The notes beneath the pieces were generated by a model, which saw only the letters and a program-made list of their open reading frames with translations, was not told the DNA's origin and did no database searches. 64,000 bases of DNA, from assembly GCF_004798965.1 (NCBI RefSeq), contig NZ_SDSD01000001.1, positions 372,001 through 436,000 on the forward strand, in the 5' to 3' direction. Position numbers and translations under genes: made by a program. This stretch comes from Onishia niordana. Lineage in GTDB: Bacteria; Pseudomonadota; Gammaproteobacteria; Pseudomonadales; Halomonadaceae. Every line of letters starts with the position of its first letter. Within the stretch, counting starts at the first letter, position 1. Shown in pieces: positions 1 through 8,374 of this stretch.

Positions 1-416
1 ATCTGCGCCCCCAGCCTGAGGGGGATCTGGGGCTGCGCATGTTCACCGCCCTCGCCGCCATGGAAACACCAGGGGTACTGGTGGGCAGCGACTGCCCGGC
101 CCTGACACCGGCCTTGCTCCGCGACTGTCAGGCGGCCCTTGGCTGCCATGACGGTGTGCTGCTGCCGGCGGAGGACGGCGGCTATGCGCTGGTGGGATTG
201 CGGACGCCGCAAAAGGCATTCTTTCAGGATATTGCCTGGGGCAGCGATCGGGTGCTTGACCAGACACTGGCCATAGCGAAAGCCCTGGGCTGGCGCCTCG
301 CCCGGCCCGCCGAGGTCTGGGACATCGATCGTCCCGAGGATGTCGTCCGCTGGCAGGCCATGACCGGCGAACAGCACGACGGCGACACCGCGAACAGGGC
401 ACCCGGCCGGCGGTAA
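1..416 (+). CDS. DUF2064/TIGR04282-family glycosyltransferase, C-terminal part
   Basis: The frame is open from the left edge, so the start lies outside the window; about 137 residues are visible. The segment VGSDCPALTP followed by EDGGYALVGL and then WGSDRVL...T matches the DUF2064 (TIGR04282) group of small nucleotide-diphospho-sugar transferase-like proteins. In that family the SDCP motif sits in the metal/nucleotide-binding region and the D(I)DRPED motif near the C-terminus is also typical. The substrate of this protein is unknown; members are often annotated as arsenosugar-type glycosyltransferases, which should not be taken as proof here. A sigma-factor gene follows 107 nt downstream on the same strand. 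Family call is firm, function weak. Confidence 0.8.
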   Translation, partial: LRPQPEGDLGLRMFTALAAMETPGVLVGSDCPALTPALLRDCQAALGCHDGVLLPAEDGGYALVGLRTPQKAFFQDIAWGSDRVLDQTLAIAKALGWRLARPAEVWDIDRPEDVVRWQAMTGEQHDGDTANRAPGRR

Positions 417-523
417 GATCTGCGCGACTGAGCACACTTAGTCTGGCAGAGCGAACATGCATCGCCTTGATCTTTCTCCTCATCGGGTCATGATACGAAG
501 AGCTATCGACGACAGGTGATGCC

Positions 524-1147
524 ATGACGGCGGCAACAACGGACGACCCCCATGCACGGATGCAGCGCCTGGCAGCGGTAAGGCCACGGCTGGTGTCCTT
601 CGCCCGACTGCAGCTGAGAGAGCCGGCGCTTGCCGAGGATGCGGTGCAGGAGGCGTTGGCCACGGCCATCGAGAAGGACGCCGACTTCGCCGGGCGTTCA
701 GGCTACGAGACCTGGGTCTTCGGCATCCTCAAGTACAAGATCCTCGATGCCCTACGCGCCCAGCGACGCCAGGGCAGGTGGCAGCCCTTCGACGACGAGA
801 GCGATGACGATGCCATCGATCGGCAGTTTCAACAGAGCGGACATTGGCAGGTTGCCGCCCGCCCCTCGGACTGGGGCGACCCGGAAGCCACCTTCGCCAA
901 CGAGCACTTCTGGCGGGTCTTTGACACCTGCATGATCGCCCTGCCCGACAACATCGCCCGCGTCTTCTCGCTGCGCGAGCTGATGGGGCTCTCTACCGCG
1001 GATATCTGCAAGGAGACCGGACTGAAGGAAAACAACTGCTGGGTGATCCTGCATCGTGCTCGCCTTCGACTGAGGGCCTGCATCGAACGCGGTTTTCTCT
1101 CCCAACACGACCTTTCCCAGCACGACCTCTCGGAGCATGACCAATGA
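524..1147 (+). CDS. ECF-type RNA polymerase sigma factor (TIGR02943-like)
   Basis: 207 residues. Region 2 lies at about residues 18-85 (DAVQEALATAI, then FGILKYKILDALR, the core-binding and -10 recognising helices). Region 4 lies at about 140-190 (LPDNIARVFSLRELMG followed by a helix-turn-helix ending NNCWVILHRARLRLR). A poorly conserved linker of about 55 residues separates them, as in the TIGR02943 group of extracytoplasmic-function sigma factors. AGGTGATGCC precedes the ATG. The stop overlaps the next start as ATGA, so the sigma factor and the small zinc protein behind it are translationally coupled. That arrangement suggests a sigma/anti-sigma switch; the signal is not visible from sequence. 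Confidence 0.9.
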   Translation: MTAATTDDPHARMQRLAAVRPRLVSFARLQLREPALAEDAVQEALATAIEKDADFAGRSGYETWVFGILKYKILDALRAQRRQGRWQPFDDESDDDAIDRQFQQSGHWQVAARPSDWGDPEATFANEHFWRVFDTCMIALPDNIARVFSLRELMGLSTADICKETGLKENNCWVILHRARLRLRACIERGFLSQHDLSQHDLSEHDQ

Positions 1148-1350
1148 TCAAGATGATGATGTGCAGGGAGGTCACCAAGCTGATGTCCAAGCGCCTCGAC
1201 GCCCCCCTGAGCCTAAAGGAGCGCCTCGTCTTGCGCGTTCACCTGAGCATGTGCCATGCCTGCAGCGAGTGTGACAAGCAGTTCCAGCTACTCCACCAGG
1301 CGGGGCAGCACTACCAAGACAGCCCGGCAGATGATCACCGGACGACGTGA
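1144..1350 (+). CDS. Small soluble zinc-finger anti-sigma factor
   Basis: 68 residues, overlapping the sigma-factor stop by 4 nt. The HxxxCxxC signature of zinc-binding anti-sigma (ZAS, zf-HC2) proteins is present as H33-LSM-C37-HA-C40, with a further Cys at position 43 and C7 near the N-terminus. There is no hydrophobic stretch, so unlike many anti-sigma factors it should be cytoplasmic and may release the sigma factor on thiol oxidation or metal loss. This is inferred from the family and from coupling to the sigma gene. The C-terminus is short and polar. A convergent DUF302 gene starts 16 nt beyond the stop. Confidence 0.8.
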   Translation: MIKMMMCREVTKLMSKRLDAPLSLKERLVLRVHLSMCHACSECDKQFQLLHQAGQHYQDSPADDHRTT

Positions 1351-1366
1351 GGGTCGCCGTCGTCGC

Positions 1367-1831
1367 TCAGGGGCTGGCGGCTTCTTCTGCCAGGGATTCG
1401 AGAAGGTTCGACACCTTATCCAGCGGCAACTCACAGTCGGTCAACTGATGTCGCTTGGCCAGGTAATGTGGGGAGTTCCATTCAAGACGCGTACCGGCAT
1501 CACGCTGGCGGAGTACCATCTTCTGTGGCAGATCCAGCGCCATGCTGCCCTGACACTGCATCATCGGCGTACCGGCCTTGGGATTGCCGAATACGAAGGT
1601 ACGGGTGGGCGGCAACGCGAGACCCGCCTGCTCGGCATTGGCCGCATGATCAATGACCGTAAACAGGGTCAGGCCCTTACTGTCCAGCGCCTCCCGCAAT
1701 CCCTGATCGACAGACTGGATATCCTTCGAACTGTCCATAACCTCGATGCCATCGGCCCTTTCCTCGGCCAAGGCGATACCGGACAGGCTGAAGAGGGTCA
1801 CGGCGACGAGCGCGAGTCTTGACGTGGTCAT
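1367..1831 (-). CDS. Exported DUF302-domain protein
   Basis: 154 residues from the ATG at 1831, which has a good ribosome-binding site (GAAAGGA, 8 nt spacing). The first 22 residues form a signal peptide (TTSRLALVAVTLFSL...ALA), so the mature protein is periplasmic. The rest is a DUF302 domain, with the typical DHAANAEQAGL and FGNPKAGTPMM segments and the LDLPQKMVL strand. DUF302 proteins are small alpha/beta proteins of unknown role, often near redox or stress genes. The gene is convergent with the sigma/anti-sigma pair. A longer in-frame version starting at 1879 would bury the signal peptide and is less likely. Confidence 0.85.
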   Translation of the reverse strand: MTTSRLALVAVTLFSLSGIALAEERADGIEVMDSSKDIQSVDQGLREALDSKGLTLFTVIDHAANAEQAGLALPPTRTFVFGNPKAGTPMMQCQGSMALDLPQKMVLRQRDAGTRLEWNSPHYLAKRHQLTDCELPLDKVSNLLESLAEEAASP

Positions 1832-1921
1832 GGTGCTATTCCTTTCGGTTTGAACCCTTCCTGTGGACAGGGCCGACACCGAGAAGTGCGGAACCCCGAC
1901 GATAGGGTACGCCTTATTGCT

Positions 1922-2593
1922 TTACCCCATGTGATCGCTAAGCGCGAACAGATCCGTCACGGTGATATCGGGCTCGCCCCCCCAGGCGTCGAAGGGCGCC
2001 TCGGCGCTCCGACGTATCCAGGCGGCATGCAGGCCGGCATGGCGTGCCCCGATTACGTCGAAGGGATTGCTCGAAATCAACCAGGTGTCCTGAGCCTCGC
2101 TTTCCGTGCGATCACGCAGGTGCGCATACACGGCGGGGTCGGGCTTGAAGCGCTTGATCTCGTCGACGCTGATGATGTCGTCAAAGTGCTCACGCAGTCC
2201 GGCCTGACCAAGTAATTCCTCGACCGCATCACGGGTGCCGTTGGAGAAGGCGACGCAGGCGACACCGGCCCGGGTGAAACGCGCCAGCGCCTCGGCGACC
2301 TCGGGAAAGGCCGGCAACTTCGCGTAGGTCGCCATCAGGCGATCCATCTGGCCTTCGCTCAGGCCGGTATTCAGGGCGCGGTCGGTAAATTCCAATGCCT
2401 GCCGAGTGCAGTCGGAGAAAGGCGCATAGGCGCCCATCAGGCCCCGCCGAAAGCTGTATTCCAGCTGCTTATCGCGCCAACGCTGGGAAAAGGCCTGAGC
2501 CCGCTCTCCCAGGGTGTCTTCCAGTTCGGCAATCACGCCGTGGGTATCAATCAGGGTGCCGTAGACATCGAAAGCCAGTACGCGTTTGCTCAT
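1922..2593 (-). CDS. HAD-superfamily hydrolase, haloacid dehalogenase type II
   Basis: 223 residues. The HAD nucleophile motif is AFDVYGTLID with D9. The second motif is AFSNGT, the lysine motif is KRFKPDP, and the region WLISSNPFDVIGA is typical of type II L-2-haloacid dehalogenases. All catalytic motifs are intact. AAGGAGGCAAC precedes the ATG. It is the last gene of the minus-strand ectoine/hydroxyectoine catabolic block, 172 nt downstream of the eutC-like gene. Position suggests clean-up of a small acid or phosphate ester from that pathway, but this is inference; true dehalogenation cannot be told from sequence. Confidence 0.85.
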   Translation of the reverse strand: MSKRVLAFDVYGTLIDTHGVIAELEDTLGERAQAFSQRWRDKQLEYSFRRGLMGAYAPFSDCTRQALEFTDRALNTGLSEGQMDRLMATYAKLPAFPEVAEALARFTRAGVACVAFSNGTRDAVEELLGQAGLREHFDDIISVDEIKRFKPDPAVYAHLRDRTESEAQDTWLISSNPFDVIGARHAGLHAAWIRRSAEAPFDAWGGEPDITVTDLFALSDHMG

Positions 2594-2765
2594 GTTGCCT
2601 CCTTGTCCTGGGTCCTTTGAGACGATCCTATGAAACGATTCTATAAAGCGATATTAAAAACGGTCTAGGGAACGGTAGCGACAACGTTCGGCAATTGGCT
2701 GAGGTGTCCTAATGAGCATAGTGGTCGTGATCAGGGGTGGCGGCAAGAAGTCAAAGGTCATACGC

Positions 2766-3719
2766 TCAGACAAGCCGGCGCAGGGCGAAGTCAGCGATGG
2801 CGGTATCCTGTACCCCGGTTCCGGTAAGGTCGCAAACCGTGATGGTGGCAGGCGACAGCCGCAGCCTCAGGCCCTGAGCCACGACCGAGCCCAGTTCGAA
2901 GACCTTGAAGGGCAGCTCGCCACCTTCCCCGCCATCCGCGAAGGCCTTGAGCTCACCGTTTTTGACACTCTGGGGGCGGCTATCGCAGACAAACGCATCG
3001 GCACGAGTCAACACGCTAGCCTCCAGCTCACGCTTGTGCGGACTATCAGCCCCCATGGCGGTGACATGCACGCCCTCAGGCAGGTCAGCCGCGGTAAGAA
3101 TCGGCTCATGTGACGAGGTGGCGGTCACGATGATATCCGCCTTTGCGCAGGCCGCCCGGACACTGTCATGAACGCTCACCGAAAGCCCCTTGGCACGCAG
3201 CCGCTCGGCGTATTCCTGCGCCGCCTCTGATCGACGCGCCCAGACATCGACGGCCTCGATATCCCGCACCAATCGCAGCGCCTCGATCTGGCGTTCGGCC
3301 TGCTCGCCGGCCCCCAGCACTGTCACGCGACGGCTGTCTTCACGGGACAGATGCTTGGCGGCTATAGCGCCAGCCAAGGCCGTGCGCAGCATGGTCAGGT
3401 ACCCCTCATCGAAGAGTACCGCCTCGACCAGGCCGGTATGAGCCGAGAACACCATCATCAGGCCGTTTAGGCTCGCGAGCCCTTGTTTGGGATTATCAAA
3501 GAAGCCCGAGCTGACCTTGATCGCAAAGCGGGAAAAGCCGCGAATATGCGCGGTCTTGACGTCGACTTCGCCATTGGCCTCCTCGATGGACATGGAAAGA
3601 ATCGGCGGCTGTACCGCCTCACCACGCCCTAGCGCCGCGAAGCCGGCCTCCACGGCGGCCAGGGCATCCTGATCCAGCGTCACGGCCTCGCTGATCGCCG
3701 CCCGGTCGAATAGCTGCAT
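2766..3719 (-). CDS. eutC: Ornithine cyclodeaminase-family protein, EutC-like
   Basis: 317 residues from the ATG at 3719, chosen because AGGAGG lies 9 nt upstream. It belongs to the ornithine cyclodeaminase/mu-crystallin family: a substrate-binding N-terminal half (FAIKVSSGFFDNP, MLRTALAGAIAAKHLS) and a Rossmann NAD-binding segment (VTVLGAGEQAERQIEAL), then ITVCDLTGTGVQDTAIA near the C-terminus. In hydroxyectoine-degrading bacteria eutB and eutC lie side by side and help channel hydroxyectoine breakdown towards diaminobutyrate. The eutB-like gene lies 34 nt upstream on the same strand, which supports this name over a plain ornithine cyclodeaminase. The exact step catalysed is not settled by sequence. 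Confidence 0.85.
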   Translation of the reverse strand: MQLFDRAAISEAVTLDQDALAAVEAGFAALGRGEAVQPPILSMSIEEANGEVDVKTAHIRGFSRFAIKVSSGFFDNPKQGLASLNGLMMVFSAHTGLVEAVLFDEGYLTMLRTALAGAIAAKHLSREDSRRVTVLGAGEQAERQIEALRLVRDIEAVDVWARRSEAAQEYAERLRAKGLSVSVHDSVRAACAKADIIVTATSSHEPILTAADLPEGVHVTAMGADSPHKRELEASVLTRADAFVCDSRPQSVKNGELKAFADGGEGGELPFKVFELGSVVAQGLRLRLSPATITVCDLTGTGVQDTAIADFALRRLV

Positions 3720-3753
3720 GCCTGCCTGCCTCCTGATGAGCCGGTGAAATGAT

Positions 3754-4752
3754 TCAGCGTGCGACGAGACGCCGGGCATGATCAAGCGTCTCGAGGGACA
3801 CGCCATTGCCGGAGACAATCAGCACAACCGTCTGCCCTCGAATGTCGATGTTGTGCTCCACGATTGCCGCCAGCCCCACCACCGCGGCACCTTCGACCAG
3901 CATTTTTTCGTTCTCGAGCATATCGACCATGGCGTGGGCGATGGCCGCCTCGGAGACCTGATAGTGATCGTCCATCACCTCGTCGACCAGGGCAAAGCTG
4001 CAGCGGTTATTAAGCCCAATGCCGCCGCCCAGCGAATCGCCGAGGCTCTCGGCCTCCTCGACCGCCACCGGATGGCCGGCCTCGAGGCTCTTCCACATCG
4101 CCGCCCCGCGGCTGAGGCTGACCCCGGTCACCTGGACCTCAGGACGAATGGCCTTCATGGCCGCACCGATGCCGCCAAGTAAACCACCGCCGGAGAGCCC
4201 GACGAAGACCCGGTCGAGGTGGGGGGCATCTTCCATCAACTCGAGACCGATGGTGCCCTGGCCAGCGGCAATCAGCGGATCGTCGAAAGGCGGGATCAGG
4301 TTCATGCCCTCCTCGGCGACCAAGCGTGCCACCTCCTCGAAGGCCTGGTCCTGACTGACCCCAGCGCGAATAGCGGTGGCGCCTAGGGATTCGATGGCGG
4401 CGACCTTGTTGGACGGCACCAGGGTCGATAGGCAGATGGTCGCCGGCACGCCCAGGCGCGCCGCGGCGAACGCTACCGCCCGGCCATGATTGCCGGTAGA
4501 CGCGGTGGTAACGCCGCGAGCCAGGGCCTCGCGGCCATGGCGTTCGATCAGCGCGGCGATCATATTGGTGGCGCCGCGCAGCTTGAAGGCCCCGGTGGGT
4601 TGACAGGTTTCGAGCTTGAGCAGCACCTCGGCATCGAAGCGTTGCGAAAGCGCCGCTGAGCGCACCAACGGTGAACGAACCACCTGGCCGGCAATGCGCT
4701 TACGGGCTCGGTAAAGCTCGGCCAGGGTGACGCCATGGAGGGAGCGAGACAT
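3754..4752 (-). CDS. eutB: PLP-dependent threonine dehydratase-like protein, EutB-like
   Basis: 332 residues from the ATG at 4752 (CGGAG upstream). Fold type II PLP enzyme: the cofactor lysine is K57 in PTGAFKLRGA, followed by TASTGNHGRA (substrate/cofactor loop) and the phosphate-binding glycine loop SGGGLLGGIG. The C-terminal VSGNGVSLET is also typical. It resembles threonine/serine dehydratases, but pairing with the eutC-like gene and location just downstream of doeC-doeD point to EutB, the hydroxyectoine-utilisation dehydratase. A strong hairpin lies between it and doeD, so it may have its own transcript. Low sequence specificity of this family leaves threonine dehydratase as the alternative. 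Confidence 0.85.
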   Translation of the reverse strand: MSRSLHGVTLAELYRARKRIAGQVVRSPLVRSAALSQRFDAEVLLKLETCQPTGAFKLRGATNMIAALIERHGREALARGVTTASTGNHGRAVAFAAARLGVPATICLSTLVPSNKVAAIESLGATAIRAGVSQDQAFEEVARLVAEEGMNLIPPFDDPLIAAGQGTIGLELMEDAPHLDRVFVGLSGGGLLGGIGAAMKAIRPEVQVTGVSLSRGAAMWKSLEAGHPVAVEEAESLGDSLGGGIGLNNRCSFALVDEVMDDHYQVSEAAIAHAMVDMLENEKMLVEGAAVVGLAAIVEHNIDIRGQTVVLIVSGNGVSLETLDHARRLVAR

Positions 4753-4854
4753 GGGGCTTTCTCCGAGGTGGGGTGACGGGACCTTCGCCGGGACAAACAC
4801 GAGAGCTAATACCCGTGTCATCACCAACACTAGCTCAGATCGCTCTGGCCAGAA

Positions 4855-4888
4855 CCAGACGCGCCGCCCTTTTGGGCGGCGCGTCTGG
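4855..4888. other. Perfect 15-bp stem-loop between doeD and eutB
   Basis: CCAGACGCGCCGCCC and its exact reverse complement flank a TTTT loop. Neither side is followed by a T-run, so it is not a classical intrinsic terminator. It lies 56 nt past the doeD stop and 103 nt before the eutB start. It may attenuate or process the doeCD-eutBC message. Confidence 0.6.
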
Positions 4889-4943
4889 CTTGCTGTCAGC
4901 GCTTAGCTGTCATGGCAAGCGAACCACTCGCTGCCGGCAGCGC

Positions 4944-6347
4944 TCAGCGCAGGTCGCCTGACTTGGTGAGTTCATCGGTCACCTTGTCCACGGCACGCTG
5001 GGTACGGGCGATGATCTCATCGACCTGATCACGGCTGGCGATCAGCGGTGGCGCGAAACCGAGGATGTCCCCTTGCGGCATGGCCCGCGCGATAAGGTTC
5101 TCTTCTAGCGCCGCTGCTGCGATGCGCGGGCCGACCTTGAGGCTTGGGTCGAAGTGGGCACGCTTGGCCGGATTGGCGGAAAACTCAAGCGAGGCCAGCA
5201 TGCCCACACCACGAGCCTGCCCGACGATCGGATGGTCGCCGAAGGTGGCCTGCATCTGCTGCTGAAGGTAGGCACCGGTCTCGGCGGCGTTGGCGGTGAG
5301 GCCTTCGCGCTCGATGATCGCGAGGTTGGCCAAGCCCGCCGCACAGCCCAGCGCATGGCCGGAGTAGGTCCAGCCATGGCCGATCGGGCCGTACTCGCCG
5401 GTCCCCTGCTCAAGCACCTGCCATACGCGATCACCGACGATCACCCCGGACAGCGGCTGATAGGCACTGGTCAGGCCCTTGGCCACGGTGATCAGGTCCG
5501 GCTTGATGCCGTAATGATGGCTGCCAAAGTTGCTGCCAATACGACCGAAGCCGCATACCACTTCATCAGCGATCAGCAGCACATCGTACTTGTCGAGTAC
5601 CGCCTGGATCGCCGCCCAGTAGCCTTCCGGCGGCGGCACGATGCCACCGGTGCCGAGCACCGGCTCGCCGATAAAGGCGGCCACGGTGTCAGGGCCTTCA
5701 TCGAGAATCATCTCCTCGAGCCGGGTCGCGCAGTAGGCCGAGAATTCCCGCTCGGTCATGCCTTCCTGCTCGGCAGCACGGTGGTAATAGTACGGCGCTT
5801 CGGTGTGACGGATGGTGTCGATCGGCAGGTCAAAGTGATCATGAAACGCCTTAAGGCCCGTCAGCGACCCAGACGCGATGCCGGAACCGTGATAACCGCG
5901 CATCCGTGAAATGACTTTTTTCTTCTGCGGCCGGCCGAGCACATTATTGTAATAGCGCACCAGCTTGAGCTGAGTCTCGTTGGCGTCACTACCGGACATG
6001 CCGTAGTAGACCTTGGACATGCCGGGGCCGGCCAGTTCGAGAATCTTCTCGGACAGCGCGACCTGCGCCTCGTTGGAGTGCCCCACATAGGTGTGGTAGT
6101 AGGACATCTTCAGGGCCTGCTCGTAGATGGCGTCAGCCACCTCGGTACGCCCATAACCGATGTTGACGCAGTAAAGGCCGGCAAAGCCGTCGATGAATTC
6201 ACGACCGTCCATGTCGACGATATTGATGCCCTGGCCGCCGGTAATGACCCGGCCCGGCGCATCGCCATGCGCGAAGTCACGCAGGTGGGTGGACGCATGG
6301 AAGGTGACCTTGCGGTCGCGATCGATCAGCTCCTGATGGGGACTCAT
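4944..6347 (-). CDS. doeD: Class III aminotransferase, diaminobutyrate transaminase DoeD
   Basis: 467 residues. Class III PLP aminotransferase: GSDANETQLKLVRYY (cofactor phosphate site), DEVVCGFGR with D261 binding the pyridine nitrogen, and the Schiff-base lysine K290 in ITVAKGLTSAYQPLSG. In Halomonas elongata DoeD converts diaminobutyrate, released from ectoine by DoeA and DoeB, into aspartate semialdehyde. The gene follows doeC on the same strand and carries the expected length for the family, which supports the name over a generic omega-aminotransferase. A 213-nt spacer holding a dispersed-repeat motif separates it from doeC. Confidence 0.9.
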   Translation of the reverse strand: MSPHQELIDRDRKVTFHASTHLRDFAHGDAPGRVITGGQGINIVDMDGREFIDGFAGLYCVNIGYGRTEVADAIYEQALKMSYYHTYVGHSNEAQVALSEKILELAGPGMSKVYYGMSGSDANETQLKLVRYYNNVLGRPQKKKVISRMRGYHGSGIASGSLTGLKAFHDHFDLPIDTIRHTEAPYYYHRAAEQEGMTEREFSAYCATRLEEMILDEGPDTVAAFIGEPVLGTGGIVPPPEGYWAAIQAVLDKYDVLLIADEVVCGFGRIGSNFGSHHYGIKPDLITVAKGLTSAYQPLSGVIVGDRVWQVLEQGTGEYGPIGHGWTYSGHALGCAAGLANLAIIEREGLTANAAETGAYLQQQMQATFGDHPIVGQARGVGMLASLEFSANPAKRAHFDPSLKVGPRIAAAALEENLIARAMPQGDILGFAPPLIASRDQVDEIIARTQRAVDKVTDELTKSGDLR

Positions 6348-6416
6348 GTCTTTCTCCTGATACTCCCCGGCATGAAGGGAGGGGTTTAGTGTTGCGTTGT
6401 TCTGGAATAGGGGGCT

Positions 6417-6444
6417 GGATTAGGTGTGCTGGATTAGGTGTGCT
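6417..6444. repeat. 14-bp direct repeat, two copies
   Basis: GGATTAGGTGTGCT occurs twice head to tail in the doeC-doeD spacer. No known binding site recognised. Confidence 0.8.
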
Positions 6445-6473
6445 GCATGACGCGAGCAAGGTGCCCGCGAACA

Positions 6474-6520
6474 CGCCATGAACCCATCCCTGGGGGCTCG
6501 GCTTTTTCATCCCTGAAAAA
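6474..6520. repeat. Dispersed-repeat motif plus inverted repeat in doeC-doeD spacer
   Basis: On the minus strand positions 6474-6496 read CCCAGGGATGGGTTCA followed by TGGCG. The same 16-mer, followed by a GCG, sits in the spacer at about 31956-31971. Next to it TTTTTCA and TGAAAAA (6503-6509 and 6514-6520) form a 7-bp inverted repeat around TCCC. I read this as one member of a dispersed intergenic repeat family. Confidence 0.5.
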
Positions 6521-6560
6521 GACGGTTCGCTTGGCACCTTGCCGCGCTGCCTGGGCGATC

Positions 6561-8054
6561 TTAGCTGCCGGAAACAGACCCCAGCGCGCCCAGGCAGTAG
6601 TACTTGGTCTCCAGATACTCATCGATGCCGCTGACGCCGCCTTCACGGCCCAGGCCGGACTGCTTGACACCACCGAAGGGAATCGGCGGACCGGTCATCT
6701 TGACCGAATTGACCGAGACCATGCCGAATTCCAGTGCACGCATCAGTTTCCAGATACGGCGGATGTCGTGGGTATAGACATAGGCGGCAAGGCCGTATTC
6801 GGTATCGTTGGCCATGCCAATGACTTCATCGTCATCGCGATAAGCGGTGATGCCGGCCACCGGGGCGAAGTTCTCCTCCCGCCAGACTTTCATCTCCGGG
6901 GTCACCCCGGCCAGCAATACCGGCATGAAGAAGTTGGGGCCAGGCGCCGCCGACTGATCGCCGGCCACCAGCGTCGCGCCCCGGGAGATGGCATCATCGA
7001 CAATGCTTGAGGCTTTTTCGACCGCCTGGGCATGGATCAACGGGCCGAGATCGACCTCGCTCTGCAGACCGTTGCCCACGGTCAGCGCCGCCATGCGCTC
7101 GGCGAAGTGCTCGACGAAGGCGTCATGGATCGACTCGTGCACCAGGATGCGGTTGGCGGCCAGACAGTCCTGACCGGCGGTCTGAAACTTGGCCGCCACC
7201 GCGGCCAGGGCCGCCTCCCGCGGATCCATGTCCGGACCGACGATAAAGGGCGCGTTGCCACCCAGCTCCAGCGAAACGCGTTTGACGGTGCCGGCACACT
7301 GCTCAAGCAACAGCCGCCCAACCCGTGTGGAACCAGTGAAGGACAGTGCCTTGACGCGCTCCTCCTTGCAAAGAATCGAGGACACTTCGGCAGGCTCGCC
7401 CAGCACCACATTGAAGACGCCAGCCGGAATACTGGCTCGCTCGGCCAGTTCAGCGAGGGCCAGTGCCGAGAATGGCGTCTCGCCAGCGGGTTTGACAATC
7501 ACCGGACAGCCGGCCGCCATGGCGGCGCCGGCCTTGCGAGTGATCATTGCCAACGGAAAATTCCAGGGCGTAATCAGGGCCGCGATGCCGATCGGTTCCT
7601 TGAGCGTGCCCAGGGCCGCGTTAGGGATGTGGCTGGGGATGGTCTCACCAAAGGTACGCTTACCCTGCTCGGCGAACCACTTGATGAAGCTGGCGCCGTA
7701 CTCTACCTCGCCGCGGGCATCCGGCAGCGGCTTGCCCTGTTCCAGGGACATCAGGATGGCCAGGTCTTCGCGGTGTGCCTGGATAAGGTCATACCAGGCC
7801 AGTAACCGCTCGGCGCGCTCATCGGCCCGCAACGCACGCCACTGAACAAAAGCCCGGTCGGCGGCATCCACGGCGCTGTGAATCTGATCCGCCTCCAGCC
7901 AGGGAATATGGCCCAAGACTTCGCCAGTGGCCGGGTCGGTCACGGCTTCCTCACGGCCAGCATCGCCATGGGTCCATCTGCCGTCGACATAGGCATACTG
8001 ACGAAAGAGACGCGGATCCTCGAGTCGCTGAGTTACCGTCTTGGACACTTTCAT
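6561..8054 (-). CDS. doeC: NAD(P)-dependent semialdehyde dehydrogenase DoeC
   Basis: 497 residues, aldehyde dehydrogenase superfamily, closest in pattern to GabD-type succinate semialdehyde dehydrogenases. Visible motifs are ITPWNFPLAM, the general base E263 in LELGGNAP, the catalytic thiol C297 in TAGQDCLAANR, and VSVNSVKMTGPPIPFGGVK at the C-terminus. AGGAGGTGTTTC precedes the ATG. In the Halomonas ectoine pathway DoeC oxidises aspartate semialdehyde, the DoeD product, to aspartate. Adjacency to doeD supports this role over succinate semialdehyde oxidation. It is separated from the upstream decarboxylase gene by a hairpin and probably starts its own transcript. Confidence 0.9.
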   Translation of the reverse strand: MKVSKTVTQRLEDPRLFRQYAYVDGRWTHGDAGREEAVTDPATGEVLGHIPWLEADQIHSAVDAADRAFVQWRALRADERAERLLAWYDLIQAHREDLAILMSLEQGKPLPDARGEVEYGASFIKWFAEQGKRTFGETIPSHIPNAALGTLKEPIGIAALITPWNFPLAMITRKAGAAMAAGCPVIVKPAGETPFSALALAELAERASIPAGVFNVVLGEPAEVSSILCKEERVKALSFTGSTRVGRLLLEQCAGTVKRVSLELGGNAPFIVGPDMDPREAALAAVAAKFQTAGQDCLAANRILVHESIHDAFVEHFAERMAALTVGNGLQSEVDLGPLIHAQAVEKASSIVDDAISRGATLVAGDQSAAPGPNFFMPVLLAGVTPEMKVWREENFAPVAGITAYRDDDEVIGMANDTEYGLAAYVYTHDIRRIWKLMRALEFGMVSVNSVKMTGPPIPFGGVKQSGLGREGGVSGIDEYLETKYYCLGALGSVSGS

Positions 8055-8374
8055 GAAACACCTCCTGGAAAAGCAGCGCCAACGGCGCTCACGCTTGCAA
8101 TAGGCTCGAACGGCAGTGGCCGTTTGATGCTTACAGGATAAAACGTTCCGGAAGATGAGACTTTTTGTTCAGCCGCTGTCAGCTGCCCGTTTTTTTTCGT
8201 GTTGTGGCCAAAAGCACCAGAATCTTCTGTCGCCAGGCGAGGGAACAGAAAGCCCCAGCCGATGGACCAGAAACGCCATCGCCCCGACCGAATGGCCGGG
8301 GCGATGGCGATACTTTTTGTATTAACGTTTATGGACTGGTGCCAGCCGCTATCGACAAAGGGCCGCAGCGTACG
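8055..8374. other. 320-nt gene-free spacer between doeC and the decarboxylase gene
   Basis: No open frame with coding features is seen. It holds the 13-bp stem-loop at 8274-8309 and presumably the doeC promoter, which I cannot place with confidence. Confidence 0.6.
8274..8309. terminator. 13-bp stem-loop after the decarboxylase gene
   Basis: CGCCATCGCCCCG pairs perfectly with CGGGGCGATGGCG around a 10-nt loop. On the plus strand it is followed by ATACTTTTTG; on the minus strand, the direction of the neighbouring genes, only by TTTCTGG. It is a likely terminator separating the decarboxylase gene from doeC. Confidence 0.6.

Noticed and set aside
2766..4752. Calling the pair ornithine cyclodeaminase and threonine deaminase of general amino-acid metabolism
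   Set aside because: Possible by family, but their pairing and position directly after doeCD fit eutC and eutB better.
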